In this document: one piece after another, positions 45,732-55,309 of the stretch
Layout: every line of letters begins with the position of its first letter
Position numbering within the stretch: position 1 is the stretch's first letter
Assembly (NCBI GenBank): GCA_014872785.1
Contig: WKFJ01000043.1
Span: forward strand, 62,001 to 126,000
Direction: 5' to 3'
Origin: Alteromonadaceae bacterium
GTDB taxonomy: Bacteria; Pseudomonadota; Gammaproteobacteria; Enterobacterales; Alteromonadaceae
Length of the DNA stretch: 64,000 nucleotides
Made by a program: the position numbers and the translations under genes
The notes under the pieces: model-generated
What the model saw: the letters and a program-made list of their open reading frames with translations, nothing else
Told to the model about the DNA's origin: nothing
Database searches by the model: none

Positions 45732-48377
45732 ATGAAACTCTCTAAATTAAGTTGCGCGATCGTAACCGCTTTGGCGGTGTCGCCATTGCATGCTCAAGAA
45801 GAATCCAAGAAAGCCTCTATAGAAACTATACAAGTCACAGCGACCAAGCGGTCTGAATCTATTCAAGAAGTTCCCGTTTCGGTTACCGCGTTAAACGGCG
45901 AGGCACTTGAGAACCTGGGCGTTGATAACTTTCAAGACTATGTTGAGTTTTTACCTAATGTGGTTTTTCAAGGTACCGGTCCAGGTCAAAACGAAATCTA
46001 TATAAGGGGCGCGGCGACCACGCAAACGAATATCGCAGTGTCTTCTGTGCAAGCGCTGCAACCTTCAGTCGCGTTTTATCTGGATGAGCAGCCAGTCTCT
46101 ATGCAAGGTCGGAATTTAGATGTATTTGCAACTGATATGCAACGAGTAGAAGTGCTGCCAGGGCCGCAAGGCACCTTATTTGGAGCCAGTTCACAGTCTG
46201 GCACTGTGCGCCTAATTACGAATAAACCAGACCACAGTGGTTTTAGTGCAGGCATAGATACTGATATCTCATTCACTAAAGGTGGTGAAATGAGCAACAC
46301 GGTCGAAGGCTTTTTTAACTTTTCGGTAACTGATGACCTGGCAGTGCGTTTAGCTGTTTATAACGAACATCAAGGTGGCTGGATCGATAATATACTTAAT
46401 GACCCTAGTAACGGCGGTTACACCGGCAGTGCAGTGGTCATAGACCGCATTTCTGGCGGACCTCTGACAGATCCTGCTAATACGCCGGTTACCCCGCCGC
46501 AAAACGACTTATTAGTTGAAGATGACTTTAATGACGCCACTTATGCTGGTGCGAGACTCGGCCTATCCTACTTGATCAATGAAGATTGGTCGGTGCTAGT
46601 GCAGCATACCCAACAAACATTAGAGACTGAAGGCGTCTTTGCCTACGACCCTAATCTAGAGGGTGAGAGTTCTACAAATCGTTTCACTCCAGAGAATAAT
46701 GATGATGAATTTGGTCTGACAACTTGGACACTTGAAGGACGATTAAAGCAGCTTGAAGTCGTCTATACCGGCGGTTACTTAGACAGACAAATAGATTCAA
46801 ATGTTGATTACACTGGTTACACTAATGGTGGTTTATTTGCCGCTTATTACGTGTGTAATCATTATGAAGCGGCGACGCCCGCAGATGAGCGTTGCTTAGA
46901 TCCTACTAAGTTTTACAAAGAGTCGACGGATACTACTCGACTAACACATGAATTCCGTATTAATACCCCTTCAGAAAATAAATGGCGATTAACGGCCGGT
47001 GTCTTCTATGACGATCAAGAACTGGCGACAGTTGGTAAATTCAAAATCGGTAACACTGATTTAGGTTTCTTTAACAATCTAGGAAGAACTCTGGTTGGAA
47101 CAGAAGGTATAAACAGTAACGGTGGCCCATTCGAATCTGAAGTTAGCTTTGTTAACGACGTAACCCATACCATTGAACAGATCGCATTGTTCGGCCAATT
47201 GGAATACGACCTAACAGATACCGTAACCGCCAGTTTCGGCGCCCGTTGGTATGAAATTGACGATATTTTTAAAGGTTCAACGACAACCATTGATGTTAGT
47301 CGCAGAGTTAAGGCCTTTGGCTCACTCGACCCGGACGAGCTAACTGCTGTTGGTGAAGACCCGGCTGCGATTCAAGCCGCCATCGCTAATGGCCAATTGG
47401 AAGTCGATCTTCTTGGTAGTGATGGTACTTTGACTGTGGATGATGTGATTATCAAAACAGGCTTGGATTGGAAAGTTAGCGAGGATGTTATGTTATTCGC
47501 TAACTACTCAGAAGGCTTCAGGCCTCCTGTGACCAATCGCGTGGGTGGTGGACAAGCAACTAACCAAAATGGTGCGTTTGAAGGGTTCCGCATCCCTGTT
47601 TACTCATTAACAGATACCTTGAAAAACTACGAAGTTGGTCTGAAAGGTGATTTCTTAGATGGCATTTTACGCGTAAACGCAACAGCCTATTTTTCTGATA
47701 TAACTGATTTACAGACATCTCGCTTTGACCCCACGAATATTAGTTTCTTGGTATTCACAGACAACGTAGGTGATGCCGAAATTCAAGGTTTAGATGCTGA
47801 TATTACTTGGTTGGCGACTGATAACCTAGTGATTGACGCCTCTTTCAGCATGCTGGACACTGAATTGACACGCATAAACCCTGAATTACAGGGTATAGCG
47901 CCTGGCGTGGGCAGTCGACTTCCCTACTCTGCCGAGTTTTCAGGAAATCTCCGTGCTCGCTATTATCACGAAATGGACAATGGCATGACCGCATTTGTAA
48001 ACGGCTCTATAGCCTATACCGGGGATAGATTAGCCAGTATGAAAATGGATGCGTATGTTCTTGAAGACACTACAATGCTTGTTTATGGAACCGGCACTGG
48101 GCTGACAATTCAGGATGAAGCCGCAGTATATGAGGGTGTGACTTATTCTGACCGAAACGGTCAAACCTTTCGAGGAGGTCGTTACGTCCAGGATTCTTAT
48201 GCTATCGCCAATGTAGCGTTTGGCATAATGAAGGACGACTGGAAAGCTGAAATCTATGTTGATAACCTGTTCGATGAAAGTGCTATTTTGTACATCGATA
48301 ACCAACAATTCACGCCGAAAGTTGTTACTAATAGACCAAGAAGCGTTGGTTTGAGAGTGTCGTACGACTTTATGTAA
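45732..48377 (+). CDS. TonB-dependent outer-membrane receptor
   Basis: Encodes 881 residues, with signal peptide 1-21 (LHA|QEES) and TonB-box region IETIQVTATKRSESIQEVPV. Plug landmarks are EIYIRGAATTQTNI, MQRVEVLPGPQGTLFGASSQ and SGTVRLITNKPD; the barrel ends VGLRVSYDFM, with an unusual final Met after the aromatic residue. The start is fixed by AAGG seven bases upstream. A TPR-sulfotransferase gene follows after a terminator, a recurrent pairing in Alteromonadales and sphingomonads. The ligand is unknown; a role in uptake of a sulfated or organic nutrient would be a guess. Confidence 0.93.
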   Translation: MKLSKLSCAIVTALAVSPLHAQEESKKASIETIQVTATKRSESIQEVPVSVTALNGEALENLGVDNFQDYVEFLPNVVFQGTGPGQNEIYIRGAATTQTNIAVSSVQALQPSVAFYLDEQPVSMQGRNLDVFATDMQRVEVLPGPQGTLFGASSQSGTVRLITNKPDHSGFSAGIDTDISFTKGGEMSNTVEGFFNFSVTDDLAVRLAVYNEHQGGWIDNILNDPSNGGYTGSAVVIDRISGGPLTDPANTPVTPPQNDLLVEDDFNDATYAGARLGLSYLINEDWSVLVQHTQQTLETEGVFAYDPNLEGESSTNRFTPENNDDEFGLTTWTLEGRLKQLEVVYTGGYLDRQIDSNVDYTGYTNGGLFAAYYVCNHYEAATPADERCLDPTKFYKESTDTTRLTHEFRINTPSENKWRLTAGVFYDDQELATVGKFKIGNTDLGFFNNLGRTLVGTEGINSNGGPFESEVSFVNDVTHTIEQIALFGQLEYDLTDTVTASFGARWYEIDDIFKGSTTTIDVSRRVKAFGSLDPDELTAVGEDPAAIQAAIANGQLEVDLLGSDGTLTVDDVIIKTGLDWKVSEDVMLFANYSEGFRPPVTNRVGGGQATNQNGAFEGFRIPVYSLTDTLKNYEVGLKGDFLDGILRVNATAYFSDITDLQTSRFDPTNISFLVFTDNVGDAEIQGLDADITWLATDNLVIDASFSMLDTELTRINPELQGIAPGVGSRLPYSAEFSGNLRARYYHEMDNGMTAFVNGSIAYTGDRLASMKMDAYVLEDTTMLVYGTGTGLTIQDEAAVYEGVTYSDRNGQTFRGGRYVQDSYAIANVAFGIMKDDWKAEIYVDNLFDESAILYIDNQQFTPKVVTNRPRSVGLRVSYDFM

Positions 48378-48400
48378 ACTCTATTAAGAGTATGACAAAA

Positions 48401-48425
48401 AGCAGGTCTTAAGGCCTGCTTTTTG
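48401..48425 (+). terminator. intrinsic terminator after TonB receptor
   Basis: AGCAGG ... CCTGCT with an inner CTT/AAG pairing, followed by TTTTT, 23 bases after the stop codon. Confidence 0.85.
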
Positions 48426-48459
48426 GTTTTTACAAACATGAAAATAAAATCGATTCTAA

Positions 48460-50406
48460 ATGAGTGAAATCAACCAAATTAATCAAGCCTTAAGAGCTGG
48501 AGACTTTGCTTCAGTGCTTAGTCAAACGAACCAGTTGTTACAACAGAAAAACATCGCAAAAGAAGTTGAGAGGCAGCTGTTGTATTTCAAAGTTGTGGCA
48601 TTACGACTTAGCAAACAACTAGAAGCATCTTTAAATATCGCGATACAGCTTACAACGCTTGATACAAATTATGGGCGGGCATTTCAGGAGCTTGGCTATA
48701 TATACAAAGGCTTGGGAAAAACGAAAGAATCAGCCGAAGCTTTCTATCAGGCGGTTCAGAAAAACCAAGCTTTGGTGTCAAGTTGGCGAGAACTCATAAC
48801 ACTGTACAAGCAGCAAAAACAGGATGACGCACTTTCGTTAGCTAATGCGCAACTACGCTATTTGAAAGCGTTGCCAAAAGCACTGCTTGGAGCGCGTGAC
48901 TTAATGTACGAAGGCGACTTGGTAAAAGCTGATAACGTGTGTCGTCAATTTTTGCAACACAATAAACATCATGAAGAAGGTTTATTTTTGTTAGCGGAGA
49001 TCGGTATAGCACGCAAACAATACGCGGAAGCTGAGTTTATATTGCAAAGCTGCGTAGAACTTTATCCAGCTCATTTAGGGGCAAATACAGTTTATCTTTC
49101 ACTGCTCTCAAAAATGGGGAAATTTAAACATGCACTGCAGCTGTCTGAAAAGTTGCTGGTATTACATCCAGATAACAAACAAATAACTGTTGCTAAAGCG
49201 ACTTCTCTTGTCGGTGTAGGAAAAGTTGAAGAAGCAATTGATCTCTACACTAAGTTACTTCAACAAGAAAACGAGCAACCAGCATTACATCTGCTGTTGG
49301 CACATGCCTTAAAAGCTAAGGGAAACATAGAACAGGCTATTTCAGAATACCAAACAGCGTATTCACAACACCCTGAATTTGGCGACGCATACTGGAGTTT
49401 GGCGAATACCAAAACCTATAGATTTACCGATGCAGAAATGACTTCCATGCAGAACTTGGTGAAAACACAAATAGCCACCGAAGATGAAATTCACATGTTG
49501 TTTGCTCTGGGAAAAGCCTTCGAAGACAAAAAGCAATATGATCAATCTTTCGCGTATTACCAAAAGGGAAATAGTCTGAAGCATTCTACAACTGGCTATC
49601 AGGCAGAATTTATCGAACGGCAAGTTGAGCAACAGCTGCAATATTTTGACGAAACTTTATCTTCCAAATTTAAAAATGTCGGCTACCAAGCTATCGACCC
49701 CATTTTTATCGTAGGACTACCTCGTTCAGGTTCAACGTTACTAGAGCAAATACTGGCATCTCATTCCAAGGTCGACGGTACGATGGAACTACACAATATT
49801 TTGGGGTTAGTCAGCAGATTACATGCGGGAAATAGACAATATCCCAAATTACTATCGGAACTGGATGATAGCTATTATGCGCGATTTGGAGAGCAATACA
49901 TTCAGGAAACCAAAACCTACAGAGAATCGGCTCCTTTGTTTATCGATAAGATGCCTAATAACTTTGTTCATATTGGATTGATCAAGTTGATATTGCCAAA
50001 TGCAAAAATAATAGATGCCCGCAGACATCACATGGCATGCGGGTTTAGTTGTTATAAACAACTTTTTGGGGAAGGACAAGAATTTACATATGACCTTGAA
50101 ACATTTAGTCGATATTATCAAGCTTACTTAAGGGTTATGCAGCATTGGGACGACCTATTCCCCGGTCATATTTTAAAAGTACAACACGAAGATGTGGTCA
50201 ACGATCTAGAGGGGCAAGTGAAACGTCTTTTAGATTTTTGTGACCTGGAGTTTGAACAAAATTGTATTCATTTTTATGAAACTGAACGAACCATCAAGAC
50301 GCCCAGCTCAGAGCAAGTCAGGCAGCCTATATACCGCGGTGGTCTGGAGCAATGGAAAAACTATGAGCAGCATCTCACACCACTGACTAAAATCACTTTG
50401 CCTTAA
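48460..50406 (+). CDS. TPR-repeat sulfotransferase
   Basis: Encodes 648 residues. Residues about 1-370 are tetratricopeptide-like helical repeats (YGRAFQELGYIYKGLGKTKE, HPEFGDAYWSLANTKTY). The C-terminal sulfotransferase domain begins with the PAPS-binding loop FIVGLPRSGSTLLEQILASH (about residue 417) and has the 3'-phosphate-binding RRHHMACGFSCYKQLFGEG stretch. It transfers sulfate from PAPS, with the target probably recognised by the TPR part. Position right after a TonB receptor suggests joint function, though a terminator separates them. Confidence 0.92.
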   Translation: MSEINQINQALRAGDFASVLSQTNQLLQQKNIAKEVERQLLYFKVVALRLSKQLEASLNIAIQLTTLDTNYGRAFQELGYIYKGLGKTKESAEAFYQAVQKNQALVSSWRELITLYKQQKQDDALSLANAQLRYLKALPKALLGARDLMYEGDLVKADNVCRQFLQHNKHHEEGLFLLAEIGIARKQYAEAEFILQSCVELYPAHLGANTVYLSLLSKMGKFKHALQLSEKLLVLHPDNKQITVAKATSLVGVGKVEEAIDLYTKLLQQENEQPALHLLLAHALKAKGNIEQAISEYQTAYSQHPEFGDAYWSLANTKTYRFTDAEMTSMQNLVKTQIATEDEIHMLFALGKAFEDKKQYDQSFAYYQKGNSLKHSTTGYQAEFIERQVEQQLQYFDETLSSKFKNVGYQAIDPIFIVGLPRSGSTLLEQILASHSKVDGTMELHNILGLVSRLHAGNRQYPKLLSELDDSYYARFGEQYIQETKTYRESAPLFIDKMPNNFVHIGLIKLILPNAKIIDARRHHMACGFSCYKQLFGEGQEFTYDLETFSRYYQAYLRVMQHWDDLFPGHILKVQHEDVVNDLEGQVKRLLDFCDLEFEQNCIHFYETERTIKTPSSEQVRQPIYRGGLEQWKNYEQHLTPLTKITLP

Positions 50407-50447
50407 TTGTGTAAGCGCTTTTCCATTCACTCAGGCAGGACGCAAAA

Positions 50448-51413
50448 ATGACATCTTCACCCAAGTCGACATGTAACAACTATCAGAAGCATCAGATAAC
50501 GGATTTACAGGGAGACTTACAAGAGTCATTTTCCAAGAAGCCCACTCTACCTCTGCAAAATAGAATTGTGCGCGCCCTAGCCCGCTTGTTACTGAAAACG
50601 GTTTTTAGCAACAAACTCAAACCAGGCGTGTCTCTCAAAACAATTTCTCTTAATCAAACAACAATACATCTTTATACGCCGGAGCACTGCACCAGCGACG
50701 GTATTGTTTTATGGCTCCACGGTGGTGGATATATTGTGGGCTCTCCTAAACAAAACCGGACCGAGTGTAGTGAACTTGCTAAAAAACTCGGCTGCAAAGT
50801 CGTCGCTGTATCCTATCGCTTAGCACCAGAACACCCGTTCCCCGCTGGGCTAGATGACAGTTATCAAGCTTGGCAGTGGCTGTTGGACAATGAAAAAAGC
50901 TTGCACATAAATAAACACAAAATTGCTATTGCCGGACAGAGTGCTGGGGGCGGTTTAGCTGCGGCGTTATGCCAACGCATAAAGACAGACAATAGCATTC
51001 AACCTATTGCCCAGGTGTTGTATTACCCGATGCTCGACGATCGTACGGCACTTAATCGACAGCTTGATAAGTGTGAACACCTCATATGGCATAATCAACT
51101 CAATTACTTTGCTTGGGGTGCCTATCTAGGCGAAGAGCCTGGACAATCTAGCGTGCCGAGATTCTCCGTACCCGCAAGAAGCGACAACTTAAGTGGATTG
51201 CCAAATACCTGGATTGGTGTCGGCGAGATGGATTTGTTTTATCAAGAAAACATCCAGTACGCCGAAGCGCTAAATGCCTCTGGTGTTAATGTTTGTGTTC
51301 ACACAACACCAAGAGCCGCGCATGCCTTTGATGTGGTCGCACCGAGTGCAGTGAGTTCTAGGGACTTTAAAAATGAAATAATTACGTTTTTAAATAGGTT
51401 GTTAGAAAATTAA
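50448..51413 (+). CDS. alpha/beta hydrolase, HSL-type esterase
   Basis: Encodes 321 residues. The hormone-sensitive-lipase signature is intact: oxyanion loop HGGG at 91-94 (WLHGGGYIVGSP), VSYRLAPEHPFPAGLDD, nucleophile S165 in AIAGQSAGGGLAAAL, then Asp262 (VGEMDLFYQ) and His292 (RAAHAFD). It is cytoplasmic, since I see no signal peptide. It hydrolyses short acyl esters in characterised members. It is 41 bases after the sulfotransferase gene, so cotranscription is likely. Confidence 0.92.
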   Translation: MTSSPKSTCNNYQKHQITDLQGDLQESFSKKPTLPLQNRIVRALARLLLKTVFSNKLKPGVSLKTISLNQTTIHLYTPEHCTSDGIVLWLHGGGYIVGSPKQNRTECSELAKKLGCKVVAVSYRLAPEHPFPAGLDDSYQAWQWLLDNEKSLHINKHKIAIAGQSAGGGLAAALCQRIKTDNSIQPIAQVLYYPMLDDRTALNRQLDKCEHLIWHNQLNYFAWGAYLGEEPGQSSVPRFSVPARSDNLSGLPNTWIGVGEMDLFYQENIQYAEALNASGVNVCVHTTPRAAHAFDVVAPSAVSSRDFKNEIITFLNRLLEN

Positions 51414-51440
51414 GTTTTAGTGTTTGTTGAGGTAGTAGGA

Positions 51441-52085
51441 CTACGTCGATTGAAATTGAGCCCCAGTAAATAATCCGCAGATAATCGCCGTAGAAAATGC
51501 TCCATACGCAACATTTCTGAAAAAACGAGCAACCTTAAAATACCGCATTTCATTGTCACGTTTGTCATAGTGATCTACTACCTCTGCAAGCAACATTATC
51601 GCACCAGACAAGATGGAAATAAGCATTATAAAAGCAGCAATTCCATTTAACTCAACAAGTAAGCTGCGCGTTAAAGGTATCCATAAAGAGTTATTGAGTA
51701 AACCATAAACACCATAAGCAATAATGCAAAGTGAAAAAAAGCTGTTCATTAATCGCCGATCTAGCGGCACCGTGTTAGGAATATAGGTTCCATTAACATC
51801 ATATTTTGGCTGAGGCTTTTTAGCGGTGAAAGCCGGACGCGGTTTTTGACCTATATTTGACGCTTTTGAATCTGATTGCTTCTCACCACCAATTAAAGAA
51901 CTAGTTCTGTAAATGATATCGTAATTCGGTTCGAACGATTGCCCGTCTTTTAGCAAAATCCCTCTATTTTCCATTATCAAACATAATTGTTTGAAGCGTT
52001 CTGGATAGCTGCCCCTATCAATATTCTCTAAAATATCTGCTAGTTCAAGGTTCGAATACCTTTCAAAATTAGGTTCCTCAACCAA
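51441..52085 (-). CDS. hypothetical membrane protein
   Basis: Encodes 214 residues: an N-terminal cytoplasmic domain of about 105 residues with YSNLELADILENIDRGSYPE, which resembles short helical motifs in membrane-associated proteins, then three hydrophobic helices (about 115-130, 138-160, 190-208). No family is recognised. It lies beside another small membrane protein gene on the same strand (67-base gap). Confidence 0.68.
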   Translation of the reverse strand: MVEEPNFERYSNLELADILENIDRGSYPERFKQLCLIMENRGILLKDGQSFEPNYDIIYRTSSLIGGEKQSDSKASNIGQKPRPAFTAKKPQPKYDVNGTYIPNTVPLDRRLMNSFFSLCIIAYGVYGLLNNSLWIPLTRSLLVELNGIAAFIMLISILSGAIMLLAEVVDHYDKRDNEMRYFKVARFFRNVAYGAFSTAIICGLFTGAQFQST

Positions 52086-52152
52086 CTAATAGATTCCTTA
52101 ATAAAACAAAAACTTGAGCATTATGTGTTGCTTATCTAAATAAACAACCTTT

Positions 52153-52830
52153 TTATGCTTTCGAAGGAGCAACATCTTCAATCGCGGATTGCTTAATTTC
52201 CCTGCCTTTTACATACCAATATAATGAAAATACAACCATGCTCGTCACCTCAAGCCAAAACACTAAACCTGACAACGGTTTAATAAAATGAACAGTGGCA
52301 ACTAACAAAGGCAGCGCTACTAGAGCAATGGCTAATAGCATGTAGCCTTTTTCAAATCGGCGCCGCGATAATTCGTCGTCGAGTTGCAATAAGGTGTCAT
52401 TTCTCCTAAACCAGCAAACGTAAGCAATTCCAGCAAAAAACACGAGCGCGGTAATGCGATGCAGCCAATTATTTACAGTTTCGCCCAGCCCCCCGAATGC
52501 TCCAGTTGAACAAACTGCGACATTACTGGCACTGGCATCACACATGGTTGGAAATACGGCAATACCAATTGCCATTGCACCCGCAACATTTAACGCCATG
52601 TCTTCCTTACGACTGTAGCCTTTGTAAGCAACTAACATGGTTCCTACAGCGAACAGTATTCCCACAAATACATCCCTCATACCTGAGTGATAATTGGCAC
52701 TAATCGATGCCAGTAGTTCAAAATCGTTACCAAGAAATAAGAGCCAAGGAAACGCGATTCCTATAAGCGTTAATAGTTTTCGAGAATCAATGTAAGTTTT
52801 GAGCAAGTGTCTGAATATTTGCGAATCCAT
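52153..52830 (-). CDS. hypothetical six-helix membrane protein
   Basis: Encodes 225 residues with about six hydrophobic helices. The first loop region SISANYHSGMRDVFVGILFA is followed by VAYKGYSRKEDMALNVAG and FPTMCDASASNVAVC, a pattern found in uncharacterised DUF998-like or similar membrane proteins. Function unknown. Same-strand with the preceding small membrane gene. Confidence 0.72.
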   Translation of the reverse strand: MDSQIFRHLLKTYIDSRKLLTLIGIAFPWLLFLGNDFELLASISANYHSGMRDVFVGILFAVGTMLVAYKGYSRKEDMALNVAGAMAIGIAVFPTMCDASASNVAVCSTGAFGGLGETVNNWLHRITALVFFAGIAYVCWFRRNDTLLQLDDELSRRRFEKGYMLLAIALVALPLLVATVHFIKPLSGLVFWLEVTSMVVFSLYWYVKGREIKQSAIEDVAPSKA

Positions 52831-52952
52831 CTATACACCCCGGAAAGTATTATCACCACCCACTCTAGCAGAAAAGAAATATATTTACCTATTAAAATGA
52901 GTTTTTTAAAAGCTAACTACATATGACGTTAAGGCGTTCAATTGGTTATTAA

Positions 52953-53606
52953 ATGCAGATGCACTACACTCTGCATCAAAATAATAATGAGAAGAGACAT
53001 TCGGTGGATATACTCGACAGTATTTTATCGTCAGCATTAGTGCTTTTGTTTGTTATCGATCCCTTTGGTAACGTGCCGATCATTCTTTCGGTGTTAAAAG
53101 ACGTCCCCAAAGAAAAGAAACGTAGAATTATCATTCGAGAGCTACTTGCAGGTCTGACGATCCTGTTTGTCTTTTTGTTTTTCGGGCAACAGTTCCTCAA
53201 TATTTTTGGACTACAAACGGAAGCTGTCACCATTGCTGGCGGTGTCATTCTGTTTGTTATTGGCATCAAGCTGATATTCCCGCCCCAAGGCGGCCAAAGC
53301 ATTTACGGTAGTGAAGGCGAACCATTCATCGTACCCATTGCCGTACCTATGATTGCCGGCCCTTCGGCACTAGCTACATTGCTTGTAATGGCGCAAACAT
53401 CACCACTGGATATGCTTGGGTTAAGCCTATCAGTTTTACTCGCATGGTTTATTACTTTGGTGATCCTGCTATGCGCCCCTTTCTTATTGAAACTATTGAA
53501 AGACAAAGGCTTGCAAGCGCTAGAACGATTAATGGGCATGCTTTTGTTAATTATGGCGGTTCAGATGTTCATCAACGGTTTGATGAGTTTACTTAAAACA
53601 ATGTAA
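52953..53606 (+). CDS. MarC family membrane protein
   Basis: Encodes 217 residues from ATG 52953; a GTG at 53004 (VDILDSILSSALVLLFVIDP) gives the usual family N terminus, and the extra 17 residues are hydrophilic, so the true start may be the GTG. LLFVIDPFGNVPIILSVLK, TVIAGG-type AVTIAGGVILFVIGIKL and VPIAVPMIAGPSALATLLV are typical MarC motifs across six helices. The name is historical: MarC is not shown to give drug resistance. It is followed after 11 bases by the threonine-synthase-like gene. Confidence 0.88.
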   Translation: MQMHYTLHQNNNEKRHSVDILDSILSSALVLLFVIDPFGNVPIILSVLKDVPKEKKRRIIIRELLAGLTILFVFLFFGQQFLNIFGLQTEAVTIAGGVILFVIGIKLIFPPQGGQSIYGSEGEPFIVPIAVPMIAGPSALATLLVMAQTSPLDMLGLSLSVLLAWFITLVILLCAPFLLKLLKDKGLQALERLMGMLLLIMAVQMFINGLMSLLKTM

Positions 53607-53617
53607 AAAGGCTCTGT

Positions 53618-54877
53618 ATGAAGTTCATATCCGGTTTTCGCTGTACCGAGTGCGGTACGCTTTATCCCTCAGACACACCGATGAATCTGTGCCCTAAAGA
53701 TGATCGTCCAGTAAAAATGGAAATCAACACAGAGGCTCTGGCTGAAGCATACCCTGATATGTCTTGGTATCGTCCAGAGGTTAATAACATGTGGCGTTTT
53801 GGCCCGCTAATGCCTTTTGATATTGGCAATCCAGAACAAGCCAACAAGGTAAAGACACTGGGAGAAGGTCATACTCCCGTGCTTGCAATGACAAAGCATC
53901 CGTTTGCAGAACAATACGGCATTACTTTATTTTTAAAAGATGAAGGGCAGGCTCACAGTGGATATGGAGCCAACCCTACTGGCAGTTTCAAAGATCGTGG
54001 CATGGCTATGGTGACAACAATGGCAAGTCATTTCGGCTTAACTAAACTAGCTATTCCGACTCAAGGTAACGCTGGCGATTCCTTAACTGAATATGGTGCA
54101 AAGCATCACCTTGGTGTTTCGGTTGTAATGCCTGACGATACGCCCATGACAATTATGGGAAAGGTAGCCGCCTATCAACATATCTACGATAAAATTGAAC
54201 TTCATCTGGTAAAGGGAACGATTCGTGAAGCCGGTGCTTTTATGAAAGAGCACTTATTGCCAGATGGATTCTTCAACTGCGCTACCTTTCAAGAACCCGG
54301 TTGGCGCATAGAAGGAAAGAAAACCATGGGGCTTGAGTTAGCTGAGCCTTGGCCCGGTTTGAAAGAACAGTGGCAGTTACCCGATGTGGTGCTTTATCCA
54401 ACTGGAGGTGGCACTGGCATTCAAGGTATGTGGAAAGCCTTCGATGAACTCGAAGCGCTTGGAGTGATTGAAGCCAAGCGGCCTAAGATAATCTCTGTGC
54501 AAAGTGAGAACAACGCGCCAGTTGTCGATGCAGTTAAAAAAGGGCTTGAGGACACAGTGCCCACCGACGGCGGAGATACACTCGCGGTAGGTTTAAATGT
54601 ACCAGGCGGCGTTGGTCAAAAAGCGGTACTGAAGGTCTTACGTGAAAGTAAAGGTGGCGGTGTTTGCGTCTCTGAAGACGCAATTGCAAAGCACACCCGA
54701 GATATTTATCAAAAGACACGTCTGTGGATTAGTCCAGAGGGTGCAGCTTGTTTCGCTGCCATCCCCGAGGCTGTAAAACAGGGACTAATCAAACCGGGCA
54801 ATACTGTAGTCTGCTTCAACACAGGGAGTGCCGAAAAATACTGGCCGAGTGTCAGACACCTGTTTAACGCCACCTAG
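53618..54877 (+). CDS. PLP-dependent threonine-synthase-like enzyme
   Basis: Encodes 419 residues. An N-terminal Cys-containing zinc-ribbon-like segment (RCTECGTLYPSDTPMNLC, C9, C12, C25) precedes a fold-type II PLP domain: the Schiff-base Lys125 is in ANPTGSFKDRGM, the phosphate loop in PTGGGTGIQGMWK, and TLGEGHTP is the threonine-synthase entry motif. The family makes threonine from phosphohomoserine, but no thrA/thrB is adjacent and the organism probably has a canonical thrC elsewhere, so it may be a paralogue acting on another phospho- or amino-substrate. Confidence 0.85.
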   Translation: MKFISGFRCTECGTLYPSDTPMNLCPKDDRPVKMEINTEALAEAYPDMSWYRPEVNNMWRFGPLMPFDIGNPEQANKVKTLGEGHTPVLAMTKHPFAEQYGITLFLKDEGQAHSGYGANPTGSFKDRGMAMVTTMASHFGLTKLAIPTQGNAGDSLTEYGAKHHLGVSVVMPDDTPMTIMGKVAAYQHIYDKIELHLVKGTIREAGAFMKEHLLPDGFFNCATFQEPGWRIEGKKTMGLELAEPWPGLKEQWQLPDVVLYPTGGGTGIQGMWKAFDELEALGVIEAKRPKIISVQSENNAPVVDAVKKGLEDTVPTDGGDTLAVGLNVPGGVGQKAVLKVLRESKGGGVCVSEDAIAKHTRDIYQKTRLWISPEGAACFAAIPEAVKQGLIKPGNTVVCFNTGSAEKYWPSVRHLFNAT

Positions 54878-54903
54878 TTTTTTTTTATTCTAGAAAAGTC
54901 CAT

Positions 54904-54931
54904 TTGACATACGGAATTTCATATATATGAT
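54904..54931 (+). promoter_or_regulatory. sigma-70 promoter of arsR-arsH
   Basis: TTGACA, a 16-base spacer and TATGAT are near-consensus boxes 34 bases before the arsR start codon. The -10 box lies inside the first operator-like repeat. Confidence 0.78.
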
Positions 54932-54951
54932 ATTTCACATATATGATTTTT
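54917..54951. promoter_or_regulatory. ArsR operator candidate: two 19-bp near-identical direct repeats
   Basis: Two copies of TTTCAyATATATGATdTTT start at 54917 and 54933, one helical turn and a half apart, each containing an ATATAT palindromic core. They overlap the promoter -10 region, the expected place for an ArsR-type repressor. Confidence 0.7.
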
Positions 54952-54964
54952 CGTATTTTATTTT

Positions 54965-55294
54965 ATGGATCCCCTTAGCTTTTTTAAATGTTTGGCAGAC
55001 GACACCAGACTAAAAACCATATTGTTAATTCACAAACACAAGGAGCTTTGTGTCTGTGACCTGACTGATTTATTGGAACTTTCACAGCCTAAAGTCTCTA
55101 GACACTTAGCTGAAATTAGAAAGTGCAATATTCTACAGGCCGAAAGAAGAGGTAAATGGGTTTATTACTCAATAGCCCCCTCATTACTCGATTGGGCTAA
55201 AGCGGTATTGGAGCAAACACTCATCGCAAATACCGAATATCTATCTAAACCCCTAGAGAAAGCTTCTTTCTTAAAAATCCCTAAATGTTGTTAG
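54965..55294 (+). CDS. arsR: ArsR-type metalloregulatory repressor
   Basis: Encodes 109 residues. A winged helix-turn-helix with the ArsR metal motif ELCVCDLTDLLELSQPKVSR: C29 and C31 sit just before the recognition helix, as in arsenite-sensing ArsR (E. coli C32/C34). The C terminus ends in KCC, a possible extra thiol site. It represses its own promoter until As(III) binds. It is followed by arsH after 15 bases. No arsenite efflux pump or arsenate reductase is in the window. Confidence 0.92.
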   Translation: MDPLSFFKCLADDTRLKTILLIHKHKELCVCDLTDLLELSQPKVSRHLAEIRKCNILQAERRGKWVYYSIAPSLLDWAKAVLEQTLIANTEYLSKPLEKASFLKIPKCC

Positions 55295-55309
55295 CGTAGG
55301 AATGACCAA

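Noticed and set aside
53618..54877. Assigning thrC
   Set aside because: The family is right, but no threonine-pathway genes are adjacent and a canonical copy may exist elsewhere.
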